Shown one piece after another: positions 40,887-50,499 of a stretch of 64,000 nucleotides of DNA. The stretch is taken from NCBI GenBank assembly GCA_965247035.1, contig CBDFGJ010000003.1:806001-870000 (forward strand), read 5' to 3'. This DNA is from Azophilus sp965247035. GTDB taxonomy: Bacteria; Pseudomonadota; Gammaproteobacteria; Pseudomonadales; Azotimanducaceae. Every line of letters starts with the position of its first letter. The stretch's first letter is position 1. The position numbers and the translations under genes are program-made. Under the pieces are notes generated by a model. The model saw only the letters and a list, made by a program, of their open reading frames with translations. It was not told where the DNA came from and made no database searches.

Positions 40887-41950
40887 CTACAGACTGACCA
40901 CCCAACCAAAGGGATCTTCACGTTGCCCGTGTTGAATGCCTAGCAGCTCATCGAATAACTGCTTGGCCACAGGCCCGGGCTGGTTGTCGTTGATCGTATA
41001 TTCCTTGCCTCTGAGCGCCAACACTCCCACCGGTGACACCACAGCGGCCGTACCACAGCCAAAAACTTCGGCAATCTTGCCGCTGTCTATATCTGCCAGA
41101 GCCTGGTGTATATCGACGCGCTCTTCCGCCACCTTGTAGCCCAGGGTCGGAGCAAGCTGCAACAGCGAATCGCGGGTGATGCCTGCAAGAATGCTGCCAC
41201 TCAATTCGGGGGTCACTATCCGCTTACCCTCGTAGACGAAGCAAATATTCATCGCGCCCACTTCTTCAGCGTAACGCCCTTCTATCGCATCCAGCCACAA
41301 CACCTGAGTGTAGCCCTGCCTGGCCACTTCTTCACTGACATAGAGGCTGGCCGCATAGTTGCCGCCGGTTTTGGCTTCGCCGATACCGCCCACCACCGCG
41401 CGGCGACAAGTATTAGAGATATACACCGACACCGGGTTAAAGCCCTGCTCGTAGTAGGGGCCGGCGGGGCCGGTAATAATAAAATGCAGGTAACTGGCCG
41501 CTGCGCCCAGGCCCAGTTTGGGACTGGTGGCAATCATGGTTGGGCGGATATACAGGGAGGCTCCTCCGCGCTTGGCACCCAGTTCTGGTCCAGATTCACC
41601 AGGGCCCGCAATGCTTCAAGCTGCTGTGTCACCGGCACTTGCGGCATAACCATGCGGGCGGCAGAGCGATTGAAGCGCTGTGCGTTCTGATCGGGACGGA
41701 ACAGGTTTATACCCCCATCAACACGGCGGTACGCCTTCAGGCCTTCGAAAATTTCCTAGCCGTAGTGCAACACTGCTGCCGCCGGGTCCAGTGAGAAGTT
41801 GCCATAGGGGTCAATTTTGGCACTGTGCCAACCTGTTCCATCGTCATACGCTTGAGTGAACATGTGATCGGAAAATACCGTCCCAAATCGAATTTCCTCA
41901 GGACTACTACCCCGTTCACCGTCCGCCAGCGCGTTAATCTAAATACTCAT
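40887..41950 (-). pseudogene. ilvE: Branched-chain amino acid aminotransferase, inactivated
   Basis: The whole gene can be read, but it is broken. From ATG 41950 there is a TAG at codon 4 (41939-41941) and another at 41756-41758 (HYG-stop-EIFEGLKAYRR, where Gln is expected). A frameshift lies near 41560, after QNWVPSA. The remaining frame is sound (YIRPTMIATSPKLGLGAAAS, FGCGTAAVVSPVG) and ends at 40887. Both stops fit CAG to TAG. Leucine, isoleucine and valine transamination must rely on another gene, if it is needed. Confidence 0.85.
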
Positions 41951-42068
41951 GTCTTACCAACTCCACAATCCATACAGGCCTTACCAAAAACCAAGCGTGC
42001 GATTATGCACCAAGTCGCGGGCCGGCGCGTGCTGGAAAGTGGTAATGATGCCTGCTGACAGTAAACCT

Positions 42069-42805
42069 TTAAAAATCCCGGAAAATTCCACCGTATAGAC
42101 CGTCGACGGTAATGTCGGCCGCTTCGTTGCCATCTTCATAGTCGAAATCAAAATGGCGGTAACCGCCCTCGACACCCAGGCCAAATCCAAACCGGTAGGC
42201 CAGGTTGGCCTTAATATCGACCACCCGTTTGTCGTCATAGTCCCCGCCATTGCCGGTCACACCGACCGACCAGCCGCTAAAGGGCAGGTCGAACCTGACT
42301 TCGGCGTAGGCCAGCGGGCTGTAAAAACCCAGGTCGATGTCATCGGTACGGCCGGTCTCCTGTGCGTCACGGATATAGCCTGATCAAGGCGCCGCAGGGT
42401 TAATCCGATATCGAGATTGATCCAGTTATCGAGCAGCTCAGAGTAAAAGGTCGCATCGGTATGAGTGAGATCAAGATTGGAACGCACCGCGCCGTCGAGG
42501 GCAGTGCCGTTAAACGCCAGCCCATTGGCCTCACCACGTGCATCCGCATCGATTTTGCTGTGCTGTAACAGCACATTGGGAATCAGGGGAATGGGGTGCT
42601 CCAAGGCAAGATAGAAGTTGTAGCCAGTGTCATCATCGAAGCCGAAATCTGATTCAATATCAGCTGAACTGGGGCCCTTGTGAATATCGCCCTGGTAGTT
42701 CTGCAGCCAGCCATTGGCGCCGACCCGCCAGCCCAGTACATCAGCCTGTGCGCCGACGGTTGGAAGCAGCCCAAACAGCCCCACCGGAATTGTTCTGTCC
42801 AACAT
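42069..42805 (-). pseudogene. TIGR04219-type outer-membrane beta-barrel, one frameshift
   Basis: A signal peptide (VGLFGLLPTVGAQA-DVLGW) and barrel strands (NFYLALEHPIPLIPNVLLQH, then WINLDIGLTLRR) run to about 42385. The frame then shifts by one base. The continuation (TDDIDLGFYSPLAYAEVRFD, GFGLGVEGGYRHFDFDYEDG and a final aromatic end GGIFRDF) lies in the next frame to 42069. Apart from this single indel the gene is full length, so it is a recent lesion or a sequence error. Confidence 0.8.
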
Positions 42806-42915
42806 ATACCTGTTCCCTTGATTAGAGTTGCCTTAAGTAAATGTGCGCCAAGCGTACAACGGCAGAGGTTAGTCTTATACTGCAGGGCAGTCTACGCAAT
42901 CAGGAGCATCGAACA

Positions 42916-43145
42916 TTGGATACATCCAGCCACACCATGCAACCCTGTTTCAGCAACTGGGCCTATCGTCTGAGCAGGCCGCTATTGAGCATTTTATTTT
43001 CAACAACCATCTGGAACACAACATACCCCTGGACCATGCCGCCTGCTGGAGCGCATCTCAAGCGCAGTTTATCCGCGAGGCGCTGGACCAGGATTCAGAC
43101 TGGTCTGAAATTGTCGATCAACTGGACGCACTGCTACGACACTGA
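42916..43145 (+). pseudogene. DUF2789-family protein, frameshifted near the start
   Basis: The first codons (TTG start, DTSSHTMQ) and the rest (LFQQLGLSSEQAAIEHFIFN, then HAACWSASQAQFIREALDQD and WSEIVDQLDALLRH) are in different frames. One base appears to be missing near 42943. DUF2789 proteins are about 75 residues, common in gammaproteobacteria and of unknown function. The stop lies ten bases before the quinoprotein gene. Confidence 0.7.
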
Positions 43146-43155
43146 GTAGCCCAAC

Positions 43156-45147
43156 ATGAAAAGATACTGGCTCGTACCCCTGCTGGCGCTGGCACTCGGT
43201 GCCTGTGATTCCTATCGGGATCCGCGCGCAACTACGCAAGCGGCGCAGGCCCGAACGACCTCCTCTTACGCTACCTATGGTGGCGACGGCGGTCGTCAAT
43301 TCGCCTCCGGGGAGCTGATTACTGCTGCCAACGTGACCGGCTTGAAGCCGCTGTGGTCATACCACACAGGGGACGTATCAGCGGGTTCAGAGGCCGTCCC
43401 CTCGACCACATCATTTCAGAACACCCCCATTCTGGTCGATGGCGTCATGTATATGTGCACCCCCTTCAACCGGGTGGTCGCACTGGACCCCGCCAACGGC
43501 GCCGAACTGTGGTCCTACGACCCGGAGATTAACCTCAAGGGGTATTATTCAAACCAGCTTATCTGCCGCGGTGTCAGTTACTGGCAGGAGCAGGAATCGA
43601 CAGCGGGCAAAACCTGTGCAGAACGCATATTCACCGCTACCAATGACACCCGGCTTATTGCGCTGGATGCAAAGACCGGCCAGCCCTGCGAGGACTTCGG
43701 TGAACGAGGCATTGTCGATACATCGAAAGACCTGGGCAAGGCCGGCTATGTGGGTGAACATCATCACACCTCACCTCCTGCCATTATTGGCGACACCGTC
43801 GTCATCGGCGGCTCGGTGAGTGATGGTGCCGGCATGGATGCACCCAGCGGCGTAGTTCGCGCCTATGACGCGCGCACTGGTAAGCAGCTGTGGGCGCAGG
43901 ACCTGGCGCCACCGGCTTTCGACTATAACGCCAACCTGGTCAGCGATGCTGGTTATGCACTGGCTACACCCAATGTCTGGGCGCCCATGAGCACCGATGA
44001 AGAACTGGGTCTCATTTATGCGCCTACCGGCAATCCTCTGCCCGACTACTTTCGCGAGAACAGTCGCAGCGACGATACCGACATGTCGTACTACGGCTCT
44101 TCCCTGGTGGCCCTGAAAGCGGATACCGGCGAGGTGGCCTGGCACTACCAGTTTGTACATCGGGACTTCTGGGATTTCGACACTCCGGCCCAGCCCACCC
44201 TGTTCGAGCTGGAGCGCTACGGTAAGAAAATTCCAGCCGTGGCCCAGGCCACCAAGATGGGCTTTATTTTTATTCTCGACCGCCGCACCGGTGAGCCGCT
44301 GTTTCCTGTCGAGGAGCGACCGGTTCCACAAAACCCCCATTTTCCGGATCTGGTGCTGTCACCCACCCAGCCCTTTCCCGTATTGCCCAAGCCGGTCGCA
44401 CATACCACCCTCAAGCCGGAAGACGCCTTCGGTTTCACATTCTGGGATCGGGCTGTGTGCTGCAAAGAATTAGCGAGCTTGCGCTATGAAGGTATATACA
44501 CACCGGTGTCGCCCCAGTGGACGCTTATGTACACCGGCAACGCCGGTGGCATGAACTGGGGCGGGCTGGCCATAGACCAACAAAAACAGACCCTGGTGGT
44601 CAACGCATCCAATCTCGCCTTCAAGGTTAAACTCATCCCCAGCCGGGACGTGGATGCCGTGCGCGCCGCCAATCCCGGTGAAGAAATTTCGCGGCAGGCC
44701 GGCCTGCCCTGGGGTATGTGGCGAGCCATGGTGGTCTCACCCTTCGGCGCGCCCTGCAACCCAACACCCTGGGGAGTGTTAACTGCCATTGACCTGGAAA
44801 CAGGTGAGCAGCTGTGGCAAACCAGCCTTGGCACAACCCGCGATCTTACCCCGCTGCCAATCGCCTTCAATACCGGCACTCCATCGCTGGGGGGGCCTCT
44901 GATGACAGCTGGTGGTATTACTTTCATTGGCGCCACCGTGGATAACTACCTGCGCGCCTTCGATACCAAAACCGGTGTCGAATTATGGAAAGGTCGGCTG
45001 CCGGCACCGGCCACCGCCACTCCCATGTCCTATGTTTTAACGCTGGACAATGGCGACAAAAAGCAGATTGTGGTGGTCGCCGCTGGCGGCCATGGCCGGA
45101 GCGGAACAGTGTTGTCCGACACCCTGGTAGCCTTCGCACTTGAATAG
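43156..45147 (+). CDS. PQQ-dependent dehydrogenase, lipoprotein form
   Basis: A lipoprotein signal (VPLLALALGAC) is followed by an eight-bladed quinoprotein propeller of the glucose/quinate dehydrogenase type. Recognisable parts are YGGDGGRQFASGELITAANV, NTPILVDGVMYMCTPFNRVV, HHHTSPPAIIGDTVVIGGSV, VHRDFWDFDTPAQPTLFELE and the tryptophan-docking repeats near the end. It lacks the N-terminal membrane domain of Gcd. It is predicted to oxidise a sugar or polyol in the periplasm and pass electrons to quinone or cytochrome. No PQQ synthesis genes are in the window. Confidence 0.88.
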   Translation: MKRYWLVPLLALALGACDSYRDPRATTQAAQARTTSSYATYGGDGGRQFASGELITAANVTGLKPLWSYHTGDVSAGSEAVPSTTSFQNTPILVDGVMYMCTPFNRVVALDPANGAELWSYDPEINLKGYYSNQLICRGVSYWQEQESTAGKTCAERIFTATNDTRLIALDAKTGQPCEDFGERGIVDTSKDLGKAGYVGEHHHTSPPAIIGDTVVIGGSVSDGAGMDAPSGVVRAYDARTGKQLWAQDLAPPAFDYNANLVSDAGYALATPNVWAPMSTDEELGLIYAPTGNPLPDYFRENSRSDDTDMSYYGSSLVALKADTGEVAWHYQFVHRDFWDFDTPAQPTLFELERYGKKIPAVAQATKMGFIFILDRRTGEPLFPVEERPVPQNPHFPDLVLSPTQPFPVLPKPVAHTTLKPEDAFGFTFWDRAVCCKELASLRYEGIYTPVSPQWTLMYTGNAGGMNWGGLAIDQQKQTLVVNASNLAFKVKLIPSRDVDAVRAANPGEEISRQAGLPWGMWRAMVVSPFGAPCNPTPWGVLTAIDLETGEQLWQTSLGTTRDLTPLPIAFNTGTPSLGGPLMTAGGITFIGATVDNYLRAFDTKTGVELWKGRLPAPATATPMSYVLTLDNGDKKQIVVVAAGGHGRSGTVLSDTLVAFALE

Positions 45148-45162
45148 GACAAACCAAGCCTG

Positions 45163-46005
45163 ATGAACCTGGGAGAATTTAACGCCCTCAAAGTGAGCGG
45201 CTCACACCGGGCCGGAACGCTGCTCTGTGACGAGGAAGAGCAAGAGGTGCTACTCAAGGGCGAAGCGGACCACTCAGTTGGGAACGTGGTTAATGCCTTC
45301 ATCTTCCTGGACGGCGACGGCGAACTGGCTGCTACCACCCGCGCGCCACTGGCCTCTGTGGGGCAGGTCGCCTGGATGCAAATTGTCACCGTCAACCAGT
45401 ATGGCGCCTTCGCCGACTGGGGCCTGAGCAAGGATTTATTTATCCCCTTCGGCGAACAGCAACACGAACTGCTCTCGGGCAATCACGCCCTGGTCAGGGT
45501 GTACCTGGATAACCAGCACCGCATCGCGGGATCTGCCAAGCTGGATCGCTGGGTAGAAGAAACGGCCGATAATTTCAAGTTCGCACAGCAGGTATCAATC
45601 ATCATAGGTGATCGCACCGAGCTGGGCTTCAAGGCAGTCATTAATCATCAGGTTTGGGGGTTGCTGTATAACAACGAGCTGACTGAGCCGGTGCGCAAGG
45701 GCCAGCGTATGGATGCCTACATAAACAGAGTCAGGGGCGACGGCAAGATCGACCTGATACTCAGCAAACCCGGATACTCGAAAAGCAAAATCGACGATGC
45801 CGCCGACAATATACTGGCCAAGCTGGCTGAGCACGACGGCCTGTTAATGCTTTCAGACAAGAGCCCGCCAGAGGCTATTCGCTCGGTATTCGGCATCAGT
45901 AAAAAAATATTCAAACAAGCGCTCGGTGCACTCTACAAGCAGCGCCGCATCCAGCTGGATGACAAATCTATTCGCCTCAGCGCTACTCGCCAAAACAAGG
46001 ATTGA
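45163..46005 (+). CDS. S1-domain RNA-binding protein, CvfB-like
   Basis: Three S1-like barrels can be traced. The last two carry VTVNQYGAFADWGLSKDLFI and INHQVWGLLYNNELTEPVRK, and a C-terminal winged helix follows (MLSDKSPPEAIRSVFGISKK). This is the CvfB layout. It probably binds RNA and influences translation or virulence-type regulation, as known for the family. It starts 15 bases after the quinoprotein gene. Confidence 0.88.
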   Translation: MNLGEFNALKVSGSHRAGTLLCDEEEQEVLLKGEADHSVGNVVNAFIFLDGDGELAATTRAPLASVGQVAWMQIVTVNQYGAFADWGLSKDLFIPFGEQQHELLSGNHALVRVYLDNQHRIAGSAKLDRWVEETADNFKFAQQVSIIIGDRTELGFKAVINHQVWGLLYNNELTEPVRKGQRMDAYINRVRGDGKIDLILSKPGYSKSKIDDAADNILAKLAEHDGLLMLSDKSPPEAIRSVFGISKKIFKQALGALYKQRRIQLDDKSIRLSATRQNKD

Positions 46006-46027
46006 TTGTTTGAAGGCGCGCAATAAG

Positions 46028-46303
46028 ATGGGCGCGGTACTTGCAGTGGTGATGTTCGGCTGCTCGCCTGCAGCAGCGATTCGACATTCCAGCCACTGCC
46101 GTCGGGCGCTACTGTACTGGCTTTTGGCGATAGCGTAACTCACGGCACCGGCGCCCAGCCGGGCGAGGACTACCCCAGCCTGCTGGCCAGGCAAACCGGC
46201 TGGCAAGTGATCAATGCCGGCATTGCCGGCGACACTGCCAGGGAAGCGAAGCATCGCCGCGCTGCTGCGTGAGCACCAACCGAAGCCGGTCATCGTCGAG
46301 CTG
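46028..46303 (+). pseudogene. SGNH/GDSL esterase lipoprotein (TesA-like), broken
   Basis: A lipoprotein start (MGAVLAVVMFG) is separated by one missing base near 46059 from LLACSSDSTFQPLPSGATVL, then AFGDSVTHGTGAQPGEDYPS, which has the GDS nucleophile. A second indel near 46245 precedes SIAALLREHQPKPVIVELG, after which the homology ends. The catalytic His region is absent. Confidence 0.8.
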
Positions 46304-46402
46304 GGATGCATCAGAGCTTCAGGCACGGCGTATCGTCGAGTTCCTGTTTCCTGTGTTCCTGCACAACCTGATCCGAGCTGATGATTTCCCCCTGCGGAAA
46401 AA

Positions 46403-46650
46403 CCAGCCAACGTCCTGGCACAGATGGAGCAGAATATTCAGGAGAACGCGCAAAATGCCATGGCGCAAGAATTGTTGACCTGTGGATTGAAAGGCAAAGT
46501 CTGCGACCCCGGGGGATTGCCGGACAATATCAATGCCAAACGTGCGGTGACACTGTACCTGGCACGCGCTGACTGGGACACGCTGTATTCAACTTTTTAT
46601 GGGCGCGTTACCAGGTTGACGGTACGCATAACAGAATTGCGCCAGGCTTC
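46403..46650 (+). pseudogene. Unrecognised gene fragment
   Basis: A plus-strand frame without a clear start reads ANVLAQMEQNIQENAQNAMA, then LLTCGLKGKVCDPGGLPDNI and LYLARADWDTLYSTFYG. The composition is protein-like. It overlaps the end of the opposite-strand hypothetical gene. I do not recognise it. The stretch 46304-46400 shows nothing further. Confidence 0.25.
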
Positions 46651-46878
46651 GCTGATCGGCGTGATCAGGCAGCGGTGAAAGCCCTCTTCATTATCAACCT
46701 GCACCGGTGATTTGTACGGCGTCCAATCCCCATCCAGCACACGTGGACGGCGATTAGACCAGAACCACAGACCGCGCTTGTCCCGGAAATAGAACTTTGC
46801 ATCTACAGGCGGCGCGACACTCTGGCCCGCTATTACTGCGTACTTTTTTAGTTTTTTGACCTTGTCTTCTGCCTGCAT
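46597..46878 (-). CDS. Hypothetical protein of 93 residues
   Basis: A basic N-terminal helix (MQAEDKVKKLKKYAVIAGQS) is followed by KFYFRDKRGLWFWSNRRPRV and DWTPYKSPVQVDNEEGFHRC. It looks like a genuine small cytosolic protein, but I know no family. The end may be altered, as its last codons overlap the fragment on the other strand. Confidence 0.5.
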   Translation of the reverse strand: MQAEDKVKKLKKYAVIAGQSVAPPVDAKFYFRDKRGLWFWSNRRPRVLDGDWTPYKSPVQVDNEEGFHRCLITPISEAWRNSVMRTVNLVTRP

Positions 46879-47108
46879 TGTGTGCTCTGTAACTCTGCTG
46901 CGTTAAGCCGTTATTCTTATAGATCTATTTCTACTTCTATTGGCGAAAAAGTGAACGGCAGGTGTCACAAAATGGAACATTCGAGCGCAAATAACTGACA
47001 GTGGGATTACGCAGAATAGGGCTGCCTCCCTAAAATTATGCCCAGTACAGACCACAGCATCTCTATAATATCCGCGACGCCGCAAGTACCGACAGAAAGC
47101 ACCGTTCA

Positions 47109-48182
47109 ATGAATGATGACCATCCCCAAGCGCCCCGCATCGCTGCCTATAAGCCGCAGTACATGGAACTCGAACAAGGAAAGTCCTATCTGTGGTGCAG
47201 CTGCGGTTTAAGCAAATCCCAACCATTTTGCGACCAATCGCACGTCGGCACCCCATTCAAGCCGGTTCGTTACATTGCACAAGAGCCGGCCGAGGAGGTG
47301 TTGTTCTGTAATTGCAAACACACTGGTGAGGCACCTTTTTGCGATGGCGCCCATAACAATCTCCAGGAGACCTATGCGGAAGATGATCCCGACAGCGAGG
47401 AAAACCAACGCATTCCAGTGATTTGTGCGGGGCCCGATGGGCGAGCGGTGCTCGATGGCGGTTGTTATGTTGTCAATGTGAGTAAAATCCCACTCAATGT
47501 ACAGGGCACGCTGAAGATGGGCGTACTCATTGCCGGTGCGACCGGCGCCATCCACCAGTCACAATTTTATGCGGAGGCAGAACGGGGAAAATCCCCGATT
47601 ATCAGCTTTGGAGACCGACATGTGGTTGTGCTGGTCACCCAGGGCAATGGTGTAGCCAATATTTCCGGTCGAGAGTTCGCCATAGAGATCGAGAGCGGGT
47701 TTTATGTACAACCCGGGGAGGCATTTTCACTCAACAACGCCAGCCCCACAGCACTCAAACTCTACATATCGGTTTGCCCTCTTGCCGAAACGCCCGCTTA
47801 CCTGGATGAGATGCCCGGCAACTTCAACGAAGAACACCCGCAGCGGACTGTGGGTATTGACCCCGACAACCGGCAGGCCATGGCCGATCGCTTCTTCCAA
47901 ATATTGGTGGACAAGAAGATAGGCTCTACCCTGGCCACCCAGTTTATCGGTGAAGTTCCCTTTTCAAAAGCAGCCCCCCATCGGCACCTTTACGAGGAAT
48001 CCATCGTTGTCCTGCGCGGTGCGGGCTGCATGTGGACCGAGGCGGCCAAGACACCGATTGCTGTCGGCGACATTGTTTTTCTGCCACGCAAACAGATTCA
48101 CTCCCTGCAATGTACAGACCCCAATGGTATGATGCTCGCCGGTGTGATTTATCCGGGCGACAACCCCTCCATCAACTACTGA
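47109..48182 (+). CDS. Two CDGSH iron-sulfur domains fused to a double cupin region
   Basis: Residues 28-47 and 66-82 are CDGSH-type motifs (CSCGLSKSQPFCDQSH and CNCKHTGEAPFCDGAH), each with the three Cys and one His that bind a 2Fe-2S cluster. Residues 120-350 form two cupin-like barrels; the second has APHRHLYEESIVVLRGAG and FLPRKQIHSLQ, with several His and Glu that could bind a metal. The fusion suggests a redox-linked oxygenase or sensor. A TATAAT box (47064-47069) lies 40 bases upstream, without a good -35. A TetR regulator follows 41 bases after it. Confidence 0.85.
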   Translation: MNDDHPQAPRIAAYKPQYMELEQGKSYLWCSCGLSKSQPFCDQSHVGTPFKPVRYIAQEPAEEVLFCNCKHTGEAPFCDGAHNNLQETYAEDDPDSEENQRIPVICAGPDGRAVLDGGCYVVNVSKIPLNVQGTLKMGVLIAGATGAIHQSQFYAEAERGKSPIISFGDRHVVVLVTQGNGVANISGREFAIEIESGFYVQPGEAFSLNNASPTALKLYISVCPLAETPAYLDEMPGNFNEEHPQRTVGIDPDNRQAMADRFFQILVDKKIGSTLATQFIGEVPFSKAAPHRHLYEESIVVLRGAGCMWTEAAKTPIAVGDIVFLPRKQIHSLQCTDPNGMMLAGVIYPGDNPSINY

Positions 48183-48223
48183 GATCCGGAAATTTTCCCG
48201 ACAAGTGAGGATTTCTACAGCTT

Positions 48224-48880
48224 ATGGCGCTCCGGGATACCAAGGGTCTGATTAAGGCTACCGCGCTAAGGTTGTTCAATGAGCGGGGCGCGGGGCGCGT
48301 TTCGGGCAATACGATTGCCGATCACTGTGGTATCAGTAAAGGCAATTTACACTATCATTTCCGCACCAAGCAGGAAATTATCAAGGCCCTGTTCCAGGAT
48401 ATTGTTGCCGAAATGGCGGTTAGCTGGCGGGAAGACGAGAATCAACCCACGGTCAAACACATGGCGGAAATGTTCGAGCGCCAGCTCGAGATGATCTGGC
48501 GTCACCGGTTTTTCTATCGCGAACTGGCTGCCCTGGTTCGCGACTCCCCCGAACTTCACCAGATGGTCAAAGATCACCGCGAGGCCCGGATTGGAAAAGT
48601 ACTGCAGTTTTTTGAAGCGCTGGTTGAGGTTGGGGTGGTCAACAAACCCCGCAGCCGGGAGAGTCTGCGTTACCTGGTGGTGGTGTCGTGGATCTTCTGC
48701 GATAACTGGCTTAACTTCATCGAATTACAGGGCCAGACAGAAGACGCTGAAGTGATCAACACAGGCTATGACATGATTGTAGAGCTACTGTATCCCCACC
48801 TCACCGATAGCGCCCGTGCGGAAATCTACGACAGTTACCAGGCTATTAACGCCGGCTTCCTGTCACAGCAGACAGACTGA
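48224..48880 (+). CDS. TetR-family transcriptional regulator
   Basis: The N-terminal helix-turn-helix is typical (GNTIADHCGISKGNLHYHFR, then TKQEIIKALF). The C-terminal ligand domain (WRHRFFYRELAALVRDSPEL) resembles the TetR_C 'FFYREL' subgroup. It lies just after the CDGSH-cupin gene on the same strand and may control it. Its end overlaps the xseA fragment on the other strand. Confidence 0.88.
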   Translation: MALRDTKGLIKATALRLFNERGAGRVSGNTIADHCGISKGNLHYHFRTKQEIIKALFQDIVAEMAVSWREDENQPTVKHMAEMFERQLEMIWRHRFFYRELAALVRDSPELHQMVKDHREARIGKVLQFFEALVEVGVVNKPRSRESLRYLVVVSWIFCDNWLNFIELQGQTEDAEVINTGYDMIVELLYPHLTDSARAEIYDSYQAINAGFLSQQTD

Positions 48881-48959
48881 CGGGCATATTACCCCGCCGC
48901 TTTTTTCGCCTGCGCAGAGGCCCTCGACCCCCTCAAGCAGCCGATCGATATCATCTTCA

Positions 48960-49159
48960 TTATGATGTTGCCGGCGGTTTTTGAACAACGCGCAGCGGAT
49001 TAATGCGTCTCCTTCCTTGAGCGAGAAATATTTGTGTCCGGAAGCCGGTTGCCCGAGGCTGGAGATTTCTCCTTCCACCCAAATTTCGCGGTAGTTGTCT
49101 TCCAGCAGCGCGCGGATTTCGCCGACCAGAGTTTTTACCGAGTAGATGTGTTTAGTCAT
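48960..49159 (-). pseudogene. xseA: Exodeoxyribonuclease VII large subunit, N-terminal fragment
   Basis: The first 60 codons (YSVKTLVGEIRALLEDNYRE, then IWVEGEISSLGQPASGHKYF and ALIRCALFKNRR) are the OB-fold start of XseA. The homology ends near 48970 and the frame continues only as unrelated codons to 48863. The catalytic part is missing. Confidence 0.8.
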
Positions 49160-49179
49160 TTCTGTTTGCGGTTTTTATG

Positions 49180-50490
49180 CTAACGCGATGCATTGCGTGC
49201 GCTGTCCGGCAACCAAGTGGCGATTTCCGGAAAAGCGATCAGGATGCCGACCATGACCACCATCAACAAAAACATCGGCAAGGCGGTGCGCGCCACATAA
49301 CCGATTTCCCGTTTGGCGATGCCTTGCATGACGAACAGGTTGAAGCCGATGGGCGGCGTGATTTGCGCCATCTCCACGACCACCACGATGAAAATACCGA
49401 ACCAGATGAGGTCGATTCCGGCTTGACGAACCATCGGTTCGACCACCGCCATGGTCAGCACCACGGCCGAGATGCCGTCAAGGAAACAACCGATGATGAT
49501 ATAGAAACCCATCAACGCGAGCAACAAACCGACTTGCGATAAGCCCAACGCGGCGATCCATTCGGCAAGCGCGCGCGGCAATCCGGTGAAGCCCATGCTG
49601 AGCGATAAAAACGCCGCGCCCATTAATATCAGCGCGATCATTGCCGAAGTGCGCACCGCGCCCATGAGCGAGTCGCTGAAGGTGGCGATGGTGAGCGAAC
49701 CTTGACTCGCCGCCAGTAACAACGAGCCGATGACACCGAACGCGGCGGCTTCGGTGGCGGTGGCGATGCCGGCATACATTGAACCGATGACGCTGACCAC
49801 CAGCAATATCAGCGGCAACAACAGGCGCGACTCGGCGAACATTATTCGCAATGGCTTGCGCGGTTCACGCGGTGGCACCTGGTCGCGGCGCACCACCGAC
49901 CATAGCGCGACATAGCCCATGAAAAGCACAGCCAACAGCAGCCCGGGCACGATGCCGGCGAGAAATAATTTGCTGATGGATTCGTTGACGCTTACGCCGT
50001 ATACGATCAGCGTGAGCGAGGGCGGGATCATCAAGCCGAGGGTCGCGGCACCGGCGAGGGTGCCGATAATCATAAATTCGGGATAGCCGCGTTTGCGTAA
50101 TTCGGGGATCGACATTTTGCCGACGGTGGTCAGCGTTGCCGCCGATGAGCCGGAGACCGCGGCGAAGATTGTGCAACCAACAATGTTGGTGTGCAGCAGG
50201 CGACCGGGCAGCCCGGCCATCCACGGTGCGAGCCCGCGGAACATATCCTGGCTGAGGCGGGTGCGGTAGAGAATCTCGCCCATCCAGATAAATAACGGCA
50301 GCGCGGTTAACGACCAACTGGATGACGAAGTCCAGATGGTTGTGATCATGGCGTCGCCGGCCGGTCGTGCGGTGAATAAATCCATGCCGACCAGCGCGAC
50401 GCCGAGCAATGCCAGCCCGACCCAAATGCCGGTGCCGAGCAACAGAAACAATGTGAATAAAAATATTCCGGTTAAGGCGAGGTGTTCCAT
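49180..50490 (-). CDS. dctM: TRAP transporter large permease DctM
   Basis: A 436-residue membrane protein with about 12 helices and the family segments LPLFIWMGEILYRTRLSQDM, FAAVSGSSAATLTTVGKMSI and LGLMIPPSLTLIVYGVSVNE. It exchanges sodium for a carboxylate delivered by the binding protein. It lies nine bases after the small permease gene. A truncated xseA follows at once on the same strand. Confidence 0.92.
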   Translation of the reverse strand: MEHLALTGIFLFTLFLLLGTGIWVGLALLGVALVGMDLFTARPAGDAMITTIWTSSSSWSLTALPLFIWMGEILYRTRLSQDMFRGLAPWMAGLPGRLLHTNIVGCTIFAAVSGSSAATLTTVGKMSIPELRKRGYPEFMIIGTLAGAATLGLMIPPSLTLIVYGVSVNESISKLFLAGIVPGLLLAVLFMGYVALWSVVRRDQVPPREPRKPLRIMFAESRLLLPLILLVVSVIGSMYAGIATATEAAAFGVIGSLLLAASQGSLTIATFSDSLMGAVRTSAMIALILMGAAFLSLSMGFTGLPRALAEWIAALGLSQVGLLLALMGFYIIIGCFLDGISAVVLTMAVVEPMVRQAGIDLIWFGIFIVVVVEMAQITPPIGFNLFVMQGIAKREIGYVARTALPMFLLMVVMVGILIAFPEIATWLPDSARNASR

Positions 50491-50499
50491 GGAAAGGAT

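Noticed and set aside
42841..43149. A 102-codon frame before the quinoprotein gene
   Set aside because: The true protein signal here is DUF2789 in other frames; this frame only partly overlaps it.
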